Assembly: GCF_042453785.1 (NCBI RefSeq)
Contig: NC_091670.1
Location: 34,111,501 to 34,175,500, forward strand
Direction: 5' to 3'
DNA length: 64,000 bases
From: Malus domestica
Lineage: Eukaryota > Streptophyta > Magnoliopsida > Rosales > Rosaceae
Position numbers and translations under genes: made by a program. This document shows, piece after piece, positions 47,201 to 59,014 of the stretch (its first letter is position 1; every line of letters starts with the position of its first letter). Below the pieces are notes generated by a model, which saw only the letters and a list, made by a program, of their open reading frames with translations, had not been told where the DNA came from and did no database searches.

Positions 47201-48540
47201 AGAAAAAAGGAAAGAAATAAAAACAAAATAATGAAAGGAGTTGGAACTTGGAAGGTTGGTATAGGGAGGGTACCTGCTAGGAAGCGACCCGGAGGCTTCC
47301 TTTCTCGGTCTGCTGCCATTAGAAAACGACGACGTAGTGGAGGAAGAAGACGGAAGGGGCGGCGGGGGCGGCGGAGGCGGCATGGACTTGTCTCTCCTCT
47401 GCAGCTTTGAAGCCTGCCTTGCTTGGGCCGACGAAGAGGACTCATCGGTGACAGCTCGGATCTCAGTCCTGGAGACTCTCGACCTCTTTCTCTGGCCCCA
47501 CTGTAGCAGCACATCGCCGGCTCCGCGGATTGGGCTGGGAGTCCGGCTGGGACTCTTGTCCAGCCGCTGCTGGGTCTGGTGGTGGATTTCGCCGTCTGGG
47601 GAAGTGGGTCGGGTTCCGAATTGGGATTGGGTCGGGTCTTGAGGCGTGGGTTGGGATCGGAATCTGAAGGGTTTGGTGGGTTCTAGAGATGTGACTATAC
47701 TGTTTGTTGTCACGGTGTCTGTAATCCCGTCGTCTTTGGATATGGTTCTCACGGTTGGTTTCTTGCCATTGCTCAGAGGAACGCAATCTGGGCTCACTCT
47801 CAGGTACCTGAAAAAACAAAATTCAAGAACCCATTAGAGAAATCTAAACGCAAATCCGTTTCCGCAGCTGAATTCATAAAATCGAAGAACAAATCGACAT
47901 CAATTTGGACGAATTGAGAAGGAAATAAGTAAAACGAACTCAGAATTTCTGGTTCCAAGATCAAATTTCTGGGTAGGATTATCAGTTTTACTGAAGAGAT
48001 GATAAAACCCAAGATCTTAGCTGAAATTTTTGGAAACAATTTTGCAATCTGATTGAAAACGGGGAATCGAAATTGGCCAACAGAAGCTGGGTATTGGTGA
48101 GAGTGGTTTGAATGTTGGTGAGGAGTGATTCGAAACCGAAACCAGTTTTCTAACACCATTTTTCTGCAGTTGACAACAGAAAGCTGAATCTGAAGAACCG
48201 AGACAGAGAGCTCTGTTATCTGCGGGAGCAGAAGCATTTCTGCATCAGCAACCGAATCCGATTGGACCCAGAAACTGATTTCGACCCAAGTGAAAAAATC
48301 AGAGAGAGAAAGGAGAAGATCTCTCATCCAGTAAACGACCGATTGTTCAGAAAATTGAAAAAAATAAAAATTAAATTTACAGAAACAGGAAGGAAATGAT
48401 GAAGCCTGATCCCAAGAACCAACCAGCCAACAAAACCAATCGACGGTTCGGACTAATTCGCTGAGAATCGCACACCAATGAAGCAAAACAAAAAACCAAG
48501 AAACATGAAAAGAGGAGCAGCAGGCAGACCTCATCATCAT
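44209..48540 (-). CDS. DUF1639 family protein, 368 aa, five coding exons
   Basis: Exons, in order: 48530-48540 (ATGATGATGAG), 47274-47807, 45889-46318, 45701-45778 and 44209-44262. All have GT-AG borders, phases agree, and the total is 369 codons with the stop. The N-terminal half is disordered and rich in Ser, Pro and Arg (including a ten-proline run). The C-terminal half holds the DUF1639 signature: EWPRIYIALSRKEKEDDFLA, KLPQRPKKRAK, then YCFPGMWLSDLTRNRYEVR, and the short QKRRGLKGMDSIDSDSE end. The function of the family is unknown; basic stretches hint at the nucleus. The 11-base first coding exon is the least certain part; translation could begin at Met within 47795-47797. The last intron (44263-45700) is 1.4 kb and shares sequence with 24-27 kb. 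Confidence 0.8.
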
Positions 48541-49326
48541 CCGGTGAAAAATTCGACCTCTCGGACTACCAACTCACAGCATTAACATCTCCTTTTTGGA
48601 TACAACCCCAATGAAGAACCGAGTCAAAATTGTTGTCAGAAATCAATGGTTTGTTTCTGAGGATTTGTTCATCAACAATGGCACGAACAAGGACGGGGAG
48701 GCTGAAGAGCTAGAGAGAGAGAGAGAGACAGGAGGAGGAGGAGGAGGAGAAGGCAGGTCGAAAGTCTGGCGAGACAATCAGAGAGAGAGAGAGATGGGAG
48801 GCAGAGGCAGAACCCAAGTGGGCGATAACATAAATTTATACAACGCGACTAAAATATGGTTGCTGCTGGTGGCTAACAACAAGACGCACTATGCACTTGT
48901 ACCAGTGCGTTAGCAGACTAGCTGCAATGGCAGGGTCGGCACTCTGGACACGTTTACTTGGTTTGGGCTTCTCTGTCTTCACACAGCCCATTATACAAAC
49001 ATTTGAGGATTGCGCCTAATCTCTACTTAGACATGAACTTACTCGGGTAAAAGAACAGGCGCACACACTGCTCTAGCCAACTGCATATTCGGTGAAGATC
49101 TAATTGAGTCATAGTTTGGGGAGGTTGAGATTCTAACATTAAAACACGAAGAATATTTTTTCTTTTTGACGAGGATGTAGTCTAAACTAATGTGATCTCT
49201 CGGGCAACAAATCAAACTCAAGTGTAGGGTGCGAGTACATCATCTTGATCAACTGCTAAACTTGTTGATTACAAATCTTTTTTCAATTACAATTTTCAAT
49301 AAAACTTTGATAATACATCAAAGGTG
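48541..49326. other. Upstream region of DUF1639, with GA microsatellite
   Basis: 5' side of the minus-strand DUF1639 gene. Contains GA-rich repeats at about 48708-48800, common in plant promoters and 5' leaders. The 105-codon plus-strand frame crossing it is a product of the GA repeat. Nothing else is supported. Confidence 0.45.
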
Positions 49327-49334
49327 TGTTCAAC

Positions 49335-50184
49335 CAGGGGTGGGTTCAAAAAACTGAAAACCGAACCGAACCGAAACCGAAAAAATCGAACCAAACCGAA
49401 CCGAATTAATTAAATTAAATTTTTTATTTAATTATTTGTTTTGGGTATTATTTTCTAAACCCAATTTGTAAGTTAAAATGTGTTAAACCCAATGTGTTGC
49501 CAAACTTTAAGCTTAAAATATTAAAAAAAGGCCTATAAAAACTCTAAACCCTAACCTATTATTTCTCCCCCATATAAGGTTCCGGAACCAAACCTCCTCC
49601 TGAAGTACTGAAGTACCTACATCCATCTCCATAGCACTGTTTACTTCTGCCCCAGCTTTCTTTTCCAAATCTACTCTCATATAACATGTAACATAATCCA
49701 TAAACATTTATTTCGGGTATATTACTTGGATAATTTGTGATGGAAAAGAATCCAACACACACTAAATAAATCCACCCATGCATTACTTTTACTAATCAAG
49801 TTGTCAACATGCAGTTACAAGCAAACAACCCTGATCTTTGAACAACATCATACAATTTAACTTTTCTAAGTCATTTGTACGATTTTTGTGTTGTGAGGTT
49901 GTTAGTTTGAACTTTGGAAGACTTGATTGATGATTTTAGTTCAACTTTAAATGTTTATTTTCATTGTCTTTGATTCTAGTTAGAATGCTTATGTTATGAT
50001 TGTGTTGGATATGTTAAAATTTAAAATTTCAATGTTTTTCATTTAAAAAAAAAAAACGAAACCAAACCGGAAAAAACCGAACCGAAAAAAAACCAAACCG
50101 AAAAAAAAATAAACCGAACCGAAATTTCAGTTTGGTTTCGGTTTTGGCAAAAAACCAAACCGATTTGAACCGAACCCACCCCTA
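49335..50184. mobile_element. hAT-type non-autonomous element, 850 bp
   Basis: Flanked by perfect 8-bp repeats TGTTCAAC (49327-49334 and 50185-50192). Ends are inverted: CAGGGGTGGGTTC and, by complement, TAGGGGTGGGTTC. Both subterminal parts carry runs of AACCGAACCGAA and its complement, as in many plant hAT elements. No transposase. Confidence 0.85.
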
Positions 50185-50192
50185 TGTTCAAC

Positions 50193-52547
50193 AACCAACC
50201 TCAGCTCCACATCTCGAAAATTGTGGATTTTTATTTTTGTTGTAACCAACTACACTTTGCTAACGTAATTAATTTCATACTTTTCTCAATAGATAAACGA
50301 GGTCAACAAATAATTTCATATTTTGACATATAGACATACAAATACTTTTTCTCTTCGTTAACAACTCCTTAAAGCACAAAGCGTTGATTGACTTAATTTT
50401 AAAACATAATAATATATTTTGACCTCAAACAAAATAAGCTCAAGTCTTAAAACACAAATTTGTGACCTCGACCAAAAGAAATACAAAATGTTGTGACACT
50501 TGCTCATTTGTTGGGTATGCTAACGAGGGTGCATTGTTGGGTATGCTAACGAGGGTGCATCAAACCAAGGGCAATCATGCAATTTAGTTTTCAACTTTTC
50601 AATTCAACAAATATAAAAATCAAGGAAAACACACACAAACATAACGAGTTACATATTTTTTTAACAAAATATAAAGCTAAAGCAACAATCAGCGAGATAT
50701 AATCATATAAACCACAATTTAATGCCCTTTTATTAGCAACTTCAGCGTTCATTAAATTCTACTATTCAGTACGAGTAATATTTCTCTTCATTTATAAATA
50801 AAAGATCTTAAGTTCAAATATCTTCGAAAATAAATTCAAACCAAACTGTTATTTCCGTTGTGTAGCTTAATCTAAGTTCCCTACCTACTTAATGTAAATA
50901 TATCATTTTTTTTCCCTTTTAAAAAGGGAACCAACCAGCCTACCAGGGGCCAGGTCAAAAAAGACTAACATAAGCTCTCTTGACCACCATCGTGCGATCC
51001 ACAAACTCTATAAATCGAAATCAGAACGTGCCATGTAAAATACAAACCTAAAAATCATCCCCAACTACTGGCCACCCGTGGTGGTTATCATTGTTTACAA
51101 AATTTTAAATTTTAAAAATAAAAAATTCCATTTTTCCATTAAAAGCATGTAAGCATTTTGATTTGGGTATTTCCAAAAATAAATAATAGCAGCGGAAATA
51201 ACCATGAAATCCATCCAAGTCATGTATTTTTGACCCGACCCAGTGACATTCAGTATATAAACTCATTCATCCACATGCAAAATATTTTCATGCACCAGCA
51301 ACTGAACATTACAAATTACAATGACTACACACAGCTCCAATATCTTATAATACATCCAATCAGTCGCTTGGTTGCGAGAAAAAAAAATGCACCAACATAG
51401 CACGGACGGCAAATAACTAGCATAAGTATCATGGGTCACAAGTCAAAACGGCATCAACAAACGAAGCTGGCAACATCGTCGTTATTGTGATTTAAATCGG
51501 CACCTTCTATGTCTCCCGGAAAACGCGATCGAAGAGGAAGATACTACCACAAGTGATGATCAAGTGCGATACGTCTGGTCTTTAATCGTATTGTATATGT
51601 ACTGCATCCCAACTCCGACTTACAGATATGTTGACCTTCAAATATGAGCAGAAGAAAGACCGACTTAGAACAGATGATAGTATATTTTACAGATTTCTTC
51701 ACACAGTTTTGTGTCAGGATAAAATGAAATGAAGTGTAAACTGTAAAGCAATGTGCCACCAAATAGCCTTCCACTCAAAGAAAAACGAAAAAAGAAACAA
51801 ATAGATGCATATACCATGTTTGGGGTTTGCCAAAAGCAACATGAGAAAGGACTTCCTATCTTCAGTATGCTACAGCTAAACCAATTATAAAGAATGCTCA
51901 TCGGCAGCCGTACATTTTTAAATCTTCACGGAATAAACAAACAATGGGATCGTGATCTCATCCTTTGTTCTTGAGATCACGAGCCTAGTCATAAGATCAC
52001 ATTTCCGTCATGGGCCGATGTTCCTGTGTATTCTAAGCTAATCAATGCTCAAACTATCCAGATATGTTTTACTCATGGGCTGATGTTTCTAAGTCTTCCA
52101 AATAACCTTCAGAAAACAAACCTATCCAACAACTAGACACCACTTGTGATATTTTTACCTTCCAAAGAGACGGGGAGATCTCAAAAACAACTTTAAGAGA
52201 ATAACAGTGACCTAACTTATGAAGGTTAGCTGACTTTGAACTTGACAATCACAGCATCATGGTGCAGAGTTTTGAAGCAACTTTACTTCATAAAGATGAA
52301 AACCAGCATTTTTGTTCTAGGTAGAAAAACGCCCTCGTTCTATAACAAATTCTCTACCTGCTTCTCTCTTGTTTTCATATGTTTTCTATATGCAGTTTTC
52401 CTTTTGAAGGGTTTGTCGTTCTCAATTTGACTGCCTAAAAGGTAGAGGATGAGAATGCCATCAAACACACAATAGATTTCCATGACATCTAACAAGGTTA
52501 TGAGTAGTAACCTGTCCAATGAGCACCAGAACGTGAAATTGGCCCAT
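50193..52547. other. Intergenic, includes 3' side of TAF11
   Basis: AT-rich. 50516-50560 contains a direct repeat of TTGGGTATGCTAACGAGGGT. The sequence next to 52547 should include the 3' untranslated region of TAF11. No further gene is recognised. Confidence 0.45.
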
Positions 52548-54077
52548 CTACCGGAAGAGCCTAGACTGTGATCTCTTTGGTACCTTCCCTTCAAGCTTCA
52601 ACCTTCTGTATGCTTCTCTAAGGTGGCATGGCCTGATTGGCCCAGACTCTTTCCTCTCTGACATCACTATTCTGGCTGCAAAATAACATAGAGGCTCTTG
52701 GTAAGCCAAATAAATGGTGGGCCATTAAAATTCATGTTACACTAAATTTTTCATAACATACCTGTCTCAACAAGTTCACCAACAAACATCTTTGCTATCC
52801 CTGACACTACAATATTCATTGGCGCAGATATTTTTGGAGTTCCACTGATGCTAGTTAACAACTGCAACAAATAATGCACACAAACATTAATGCGAAATGG
52901 CTACTGTTGAAAATATGAAAAATCTATACAGGTTCCAGAAATGCCTTCTATACGGAAAGGTAACAAGGAATCACACCCTTTTCATGTTGGCTCTCTGAAA
53001 TCCAGCTCTGCGAAACGACTCGTACCTACTCATCTGTTCCTCTGAGAATTGCGATAAAATAGCCCTGAAAGATTATTCAAATCTAGGAGTTTAGAAGGAC
53101 AAGAATAATCACCAACCAGATGTATTACATGAGATACAACGAAAGTTAGAACAAGCTCAAGGAAGCAAGCATACTAAGAAATTAGAATACTACAAAGTAC
53201 ATCTATCAAGCTTACAACTTTTGTTTCAAACTGTTCTCATTCAAAACCTACTTGGACCCTTCATACCCTAGTCGAGTTGCCTCACCTTCCACCTTGTTTT
53301 ACTAAACCCGAAAAAACACCCCAACGACGATAAGCTCTATATCAAAAACACTTCAACAGCTCAATTGGAGAAAACAAAACCCTCATCTGTACACTAGCCA
53401 TGCTCTAATCGATTCTTAGTTACGAAATCCCTTGGTGTTACAAAGTAAGTCGGGTTTCTCTTTAAATATCTGAGATCGAAGTGTTTCCCCTTACTGCTAT
53501 AAATCAAGGTATGATGAATCTGCTCCATCAAGTTACAAAGCACTTTTATCTACAAACCCTAATTAGTAAATTGATAAAATACACTAAATTTATTGAAAGA
53601 AAAAAAAAGCTGAACTACGAATTGGGGTTTATGAAAAAGTGATTAATTACTAAAAAAAATTAGCTGAATTATGAAATGCTGTTAAATAAAAGTGAAAAAT
53701 TCGAAAGCAACATACTGCATCTTGGCCATTTTGTCAGGATCACCGGTGGCGGAGAACTTTCCGAGCTCGACATCCATGTTGTCTTCGTCGTCATCGTCGT
53801 CGTCATCCTTGTTCTTGACAGCGGGCCGAGCAGAGGCGGAGGGCGCCGTCGCAGCAGCAGTTGGCGTTGTTCTTGTTCTGGTAACTGCTGTTGCTTTCGG
53901 CGCTGCAGCTGATGGCGCGGAGGAAGATGACGGGCCAGGAACAAGAAGAGGGTCGTCCTCTTCTAGGGCACCAAAGGCGGCGCGCGCGGCTTCAGCGACG
54001 GCCGGAGAATCGGGCGGTGAGTCGTCTTCTTGCTCCTCGAACGCCGCTTCGAATGGGTCCTTGGATTGCTGCTTCAT
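52548..54077 (-). CDS. TAF11: TFIID subunit 11 (TAF11), 225 aa, four exons
   Basis: Exons, in order: 53716-54077, 52977-53064, 52762-52861 and 52548-52675, each with GT-AG borders and matching phases, total 226 codons. The N-terminus MKQQSKDPFEAAFEE and an Ala/Pro/Thr-rich low-complexity region lead into an Asp run (about 90-98) and NMDVELGKF. The histone-fold domain follows (about 121-215): KMQAILSQFSEEQMSRYE, LLTSISGTPKISAPMNIVVS, GIAKMFVGELVETA, ARIVMSERKESGPIRPCHLR and EAYRRLKLEGKVPKRS. The end SRLFR is the family end. TAF11 pairs with TAF13 in TFIID for RNA polymerase II initiation in the nucleus. Length is close to the Arabidopsis protein. The GC-rich first exon is typical. No lesion seen. 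Confidence 0.95.
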
Positions 54078-57000
54078 TGTCGATCTCTCTGGAATTGGGG
54101 AACTTTCGTCCGACGAGACACTCTTCTATTTCCTTTGGTTCAAAATTCAAATATATAATGAGCAAAAGATTGGTGTGGGCCGTTTGGGCTTTCCATTGGT
54201 ATGGGCCTTTTGAGCTTTCCTTTGTTTAGGCCTTTTTCCTTCCAGGAATCCTTCGGCCGACCCAAAAAAGAAAGCCAAATGGGGAACAGATTATGCAAAG
54301 AACATGATTATTACAATTGTAATTAGTTGGCATTCTTCTTCACTTGTAAGTGAGAGGTTTTAGATTTGATTCTTGTCAAAGGAGAATTTGAACCACATTA
54401 TTGTTAACCCATTGTCAAGCTAAGCCTACCCCTCGCCCTTAGTGTAGATAATATCGTTATTAAAAAAAAATAAAAAAATTAGAGGCGGGCATGGTGAGTT
54501 TAATTCGATTTAGGACTCATACAATACTCAAAACCAATGTAACATCACGGCTCAAATTGATTTGATTTGATTGATGCCTCCAACTAGTAGCATAATCGAA
54601 CAAACTCAATTCAATTAGCGGTCAGTTTGGTTAAGTCATTTTTTCCTAAAGAGATTTGGTTCGGAGTAAGCGGACAAGTAGGTCAAACTGAACTGAACCA
54701 AATCGCATGCTCAGATAGTTTGAATGGTTTAAGCGGTATTTTGCACACCCCTTCACCAAAAATTCCGAAGAATGACTAATGTTATGTGGTATGCATGATG
54801 TCATTTCTAACGTTACATCAATGGTAGCTAAAAATTCTTAGTAAAGTTAACAGGTAATAAGGGAATAAACGTAGTTAGGTGGTGGGAGTAGTACAGCGAT
54901 GTGATATCCTCAGCAATATCAACCAAATTATGGCACTAAGGAGGTAAGCTATTGGTTTCTCGACTAAAGCTAAAGAGATGATTAACATAAAGCCACTTTT
55001 TTTTCAGATATGGTGATTCAAAGGCAGATCTGGTGATGCCAATATCACTACGTTCGTCCATATCATTACAAAGCTAGATAGATGGATAGATATATATCTA
55101 TATATATATATATATATGGACACGCATATGTAAAACATTGTAGGGTAGTAGTGCTGTTGCATTGACACTCCACCAAACCCTAACCAGTGTTTGTTTCTTT
55201 CTTGTTGTGATGAGTCAGTCAGCCTAACTGAATCAGTCATCACTTTCATGCTCTCTCTCTGCACGTACTAGACTTGTTCTTTATACTTAACCACCACAAT
55301 TTTGTGCTCATTCGGAGATCAACATACGTATCATCATTGATCATTCACCGTTGAATTTGGACTTCAATGGTAGAGAATAATCAGACGTGTTTGTAGTGTT
55401 TTACTTTCAACCCTGAAGTGATCATAAATCTTTGGTGGAGAATAAATGTGTTTTTAATGCTATCATTAAGCATGGATGTCTTCGGGGCAAGATATTTGAC
55501 AAGATACTTCAAAGAGGTTAAGGCATGGTAGCCAAATACAACTAGGCAAAGCGGCATGTGGGCTTCATCTTGCTCCGAGAAAGAAAAACTAGTGAGTCCG
55601 CAACTAGTAGCTATGCATCGAAAGTCCTGTATTCTACCCCCTAAATCATACTTCCATAGATGTTTGCAAGAAATTTTCCTCCCCAATGTGAATCCAAATG
55701 TTTGTTCAAACATGTTGGAGATGGAGTTGAATTTTGGTGACTTTAGGAGGGTCATTAGTTATGCAGTCCAATGATCCATATACTTATTATTAAGGCTAAA
55801 AGTAGCCAACTAGCAAGGAAGATTCCGCCGCTGATGATGATTGCGATGATGGACCATTGGTGCATAAACCAGCATCATCATCAAAGTGTGTAGAGGCATG
55901 GAAGCAAGCAATCACCTTACACGAGCTCAGAGACACCATTTCCATTTGGGGAGGATCAATCGAGTGTTTTGTCTTTTTTTTTTTCTTTCTAAAAATTGAA
56001 TCATAATATAAAGCAGTAGTTTTTTTTTATCTTATTTAGGGTCCCGTTTGGCGACATTGTCAATTATTGTGTTCTCTTTAAACCAAAGCAATCTTATGAA
56101 ATAATCTCAAGGGTTCATTCCACTTGAGGCATCTACTTTGTGTATGTATTTATATGTGTATATATCGGCCTAGAGTCCTTCAGTTCAGGTGAAAAAGATT
56201 AAAACATGTCAACAAAGAGAGGGAGAAGGGGGAAAGTGGAGGGAGGGAAGGAAGGGGGGAAAGAGATCGGTTTATGGTGAACTTGAAGAAAGTTGAAGTG
56301 CTACTATATATAAAACCAATTAACAATATGAGAAGTAGTCTAATTACGTATAAGCACGTGCAAGGTTCTTTTTTTTTTTGATGTGGGATTCATACTTTCA
56401 CGTGTAGTTAACTTTCAAGCCTAATATGTGGACAATACAAACGGGACGACATGGAGCACGTGTGTTGGGCTTCACACATGAGACAACTTGCCCCTGTACC
56501 ATAAATAAAGTTGACGTTCTCTTATAAAACCAATTAGCAACATAAGGAATAACTCATTTCCTTATAAGTACATACAAGGTGAGTCACAACATGTCGGTCG
56601 AGAGGGTAAAATGAATCATTGTGAGTTTCAAGGGGCAATTTGAGGTTTAACAGAGTTTCAAAGCCACTGGCATAATTAAGCCTATATAAAGAAACTCATA
56701 TTTACTAACAAATCATAGCTTGGTACATATACAAATGTAATTTGTTGAATCACAAAAACAAAAGGTTATGTCTCACACGTCAAACTGTAATTTGTCTGCC
56801 TAAAATTCTTTTTCTTTCTAAATTCAAAAATACTTATTTACGAAAACAAAAAATCAAACTTAAGTGCAACAATATGACAACCAACTGACCAAACTCATAT
56901 CCCTCAACCTAACCAGAGTTGTTGGTTTAAAGAGAAAATCGAACAGTACTAAGCTTCCCAAACCTGGCCTTTATTGCATTCATAATTATGCTTCCTGGGG

Positions 57001-57503
57001 AGAACTATATATTATAACCCATTGACCAAATAAAAATAAAGAAAGATTCAAAAGAGGTCCACAAAAAGAGAGGGAGGGAGAGCGAGGTAGAATGACATAG
57101 ATTAAGGCGATGAATCCCAACATCTCCAAAATCAATCTATATGCTTTTTCTTTTTCCACGTTCTGGTCTAAAGCAAAAGGGGAAGGAGGACGGACGGAGG
57201 GCTCCTCCTCCTCCTTAATAATATACTAGAGTACTGTTGAGGATAAATTTTATATTGGCGCAAGAAGGAATTTTGCATAAATTTATGTATAAGTTGGCCT
57301 ACTTGTTGTATTGTCAATTAATTTTATTGTGGAACCTTAACTTTTTTTATGGTATTAGAGCAAGTTGTTCTACGTGTTAAGCTCAACGGCTCCATGTCAC
57401 CTAATTGTGTTGTGGCGTGTTGAATAATCTCACATCGGGAAAAGAAATGACCTTACATGTACTTAAGTAATTTGACTATTCCCTGTATAGCCAATTGATT
57501 TTA
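54078..57503. other. Divergent spacer between TAF11 and BAM3, TAF11 side
   Basis: Mostly AT-rich. Contains a TA microsatellite (about 55090-55118), a possible hAT-like stretch at 54480-54760 with poorly matched ends, and a purine-rich tract at 56210-56270. The 124-codon minus frame at 55381-55755 has no recognisable domain. No gene is supported. Confidence 0.4.
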
Positions 57504-57657
57504 GGGAACTTTAACGAAAAGCACCCGGTACTGTTCACTTTAACGAAAAACCACATTTTTACACTAAAAAGTCAATTTTGATACTATTCACTTTACCCTT
57601 TATTTTGTCCTTATCATTAAAACTCAAAGTTTTCAAACCCTTTTCATTATTTTTCCT
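57504..57657. mobile_element. MITE, 154 bp, family copy 2
   Basis: Perfect 9-bp repeats TTGATTTTA flank it (57495-57503 and 57658-57666). It shares ACCACATTTTTACACTAAAA, TTTATTTTGTCCTTATCATT and ACTCAAAGTTTTCAAAC with the element at 24517-24673, in the other orientation. No coding capacity. It lies 1.35 kb upstream of the BAM3 start. Confidence 0.75.
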
Positions 57658-58563
57658 TTGATTTTATGATGAAACCTCAACTTTTTTCGAGTAATTTTGC
57701 TACATATTCCAATCAAAATGCCAAAGGGAGGAAGATGGTCTAAAAGAACCCAATTAATGTGTCCACTTTGAAAGCAGGAAATCATGGAGCTTTTATCTGC
57801 TTCTTCTCCCAACTTGATCATATCTTTCTTTGGCTCTTAGTTAATCATCATTAGTTCAACCCAAAAAGATCCCCTCATTAATCATCTTGGCTTCATACAT
57901 AAGTACAAATGTTGATGTAATGCAACAACGTTTACGCATGAAGTTAAGGTCTCTGATCAAAATGATGAGTTTGTAGCTGAAACGATTAAAAGTATTAATC
58001 CGTACATCGAAGTCATATGTTTGGTTTCTTTTACTGATATCACATGTATCAAACAAAGTATCCAACCAGAGAACAAAGTGAGACGTAGAAGAAAAGTTAG
58101 GTTTATTGTATCCATCACAGTAACACAATTAAGTGATCGTTTAATAACCACGTCACTTTCTAGCTTTTAGTTTCAGTATTTGTACTAGAGCTAGAAGGAA
58201 ATACATGGAGAAATGAGAAATGAAAAAGGACGAAGGGCGATGGTAGGAGGAATAAAAAAGAAAAGAAGTAGATATATGAAAACAAAAACTTGAAGGTAAA
58301 AAAGAACATATAATTGTTTTCAGTTCGTCGTTTTCATTTCGTCTTTCCGTCTTTCTGTCATTTCACATTTTTCAACTAAAACCAAAATTATATTGCAATG
58401 CAATGGTTGAACAATGGTTCAAACAAACCTTAATAGGAATTAATGCATATCAAGCCTCCAATCAATTTGGTTTAATGAAATGATTTCCTCCTTATGATTG
58501 TCACTTTAAAATTCTCACTTGGGTCTAATTTCTTTTTTTTCTTTCAATTAGATTGAATAATAA

Positions 58564-58660
58564 TTGGGAGCAGCCTCTCCATAAATGGGGGTAAGGCTAG
58601 CCGACATTCACCTCTCTCAGATCTTGCGTAAAGCGGAAGCCTTGTGCACTGGGTACGACA
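58564..58660 (+). mobile_element. 5'-truncated SINE, 97 bp, with 18-bp target duplication
   Basis: Matches the 3' part of the SINE at 38380-38528 (from GGGAGCAGCCTCTCC to CACTGGGTACGAC) but lacks the tRNA-like head with A and B boxes. Perfect 18-bp repeats AATTAGATTGAATAATAA flank it (58546-58563 and 58661-58678). Truncation at the 5' end with long duplications is expected of target-primed reverse transcription. It sits about 350 bp upstream of the BAM3 start codon. Confidence 0.85.
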
Positions 58661-59014
58661 AATTAGATTGAATAATAAGGAAAGAAAAGCAAAGGACTGT
58701 GAAAGGTAAAGCAATTTTTGAATATTGGTTGATCAAACGGTCTGCTGTTGTTATGAATCTCTTTATATGCAAAAAATGCATGAAGCTGCTTTTGCTTTTC
58801 CTTTCTATAAAGTTGAAAGATGCAACCAAAAATATGATGTGCTACAAAGACCTCCAAAATTCCAAGCCAAAGCTGAAACTTCATACTAATAGTATCCAAG
58901 GTCATCTCTCTCCTCCTCCTTCTCCTCTCTCTCTCTCTCTCTCCAAAAAAAAAAAAATTCAGATCACACGTGAATGAAATGGTTGCAGTTGTTCTATAAT
59001 CCAGAAACCCTCCG
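58661..59014 (+). promoter_or_regulatory. BAM3 proximal upstream region
   Basis: Between the SINE and the ATG at 59015. Contains a CT-rich microsatellite (about 58908-58943), typical of plant 5' leaders, followed by an A tract. An upstream ATG at 58979 is in frame but stops after six codons. Transcription start not determined. Confidence 0.5.

Noticed and set aside
47800-48540. 246-codon minus-strand open frame
   Set aside because: It starts at the DUF1639 ATG but runs through the first intron (GTCTGC donor right after ATGATGATGAG). The protein looks non-coding and the spliced reading gives a family match.
53676-54229. Plus-strand open frames of 112 and 173 codons over TAF11
   Set aside because: They are antisense shadows of the GC-rich first exon of TAF11, which has clear homology and splice sites on the minus strand.
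54480-54760. Possible hAT-like element
   Set aside because: End similarity is weak and no 8-bp target duplication could be found, so it was not listed as a mobile element.
55381-55755. 124-codon minus-strand frame, considered as a copia polymerase fragment
   Set aside because: No residues of the expected integrase or reverse transcriptase motifs can be aligned, and no LTRs were found near it.
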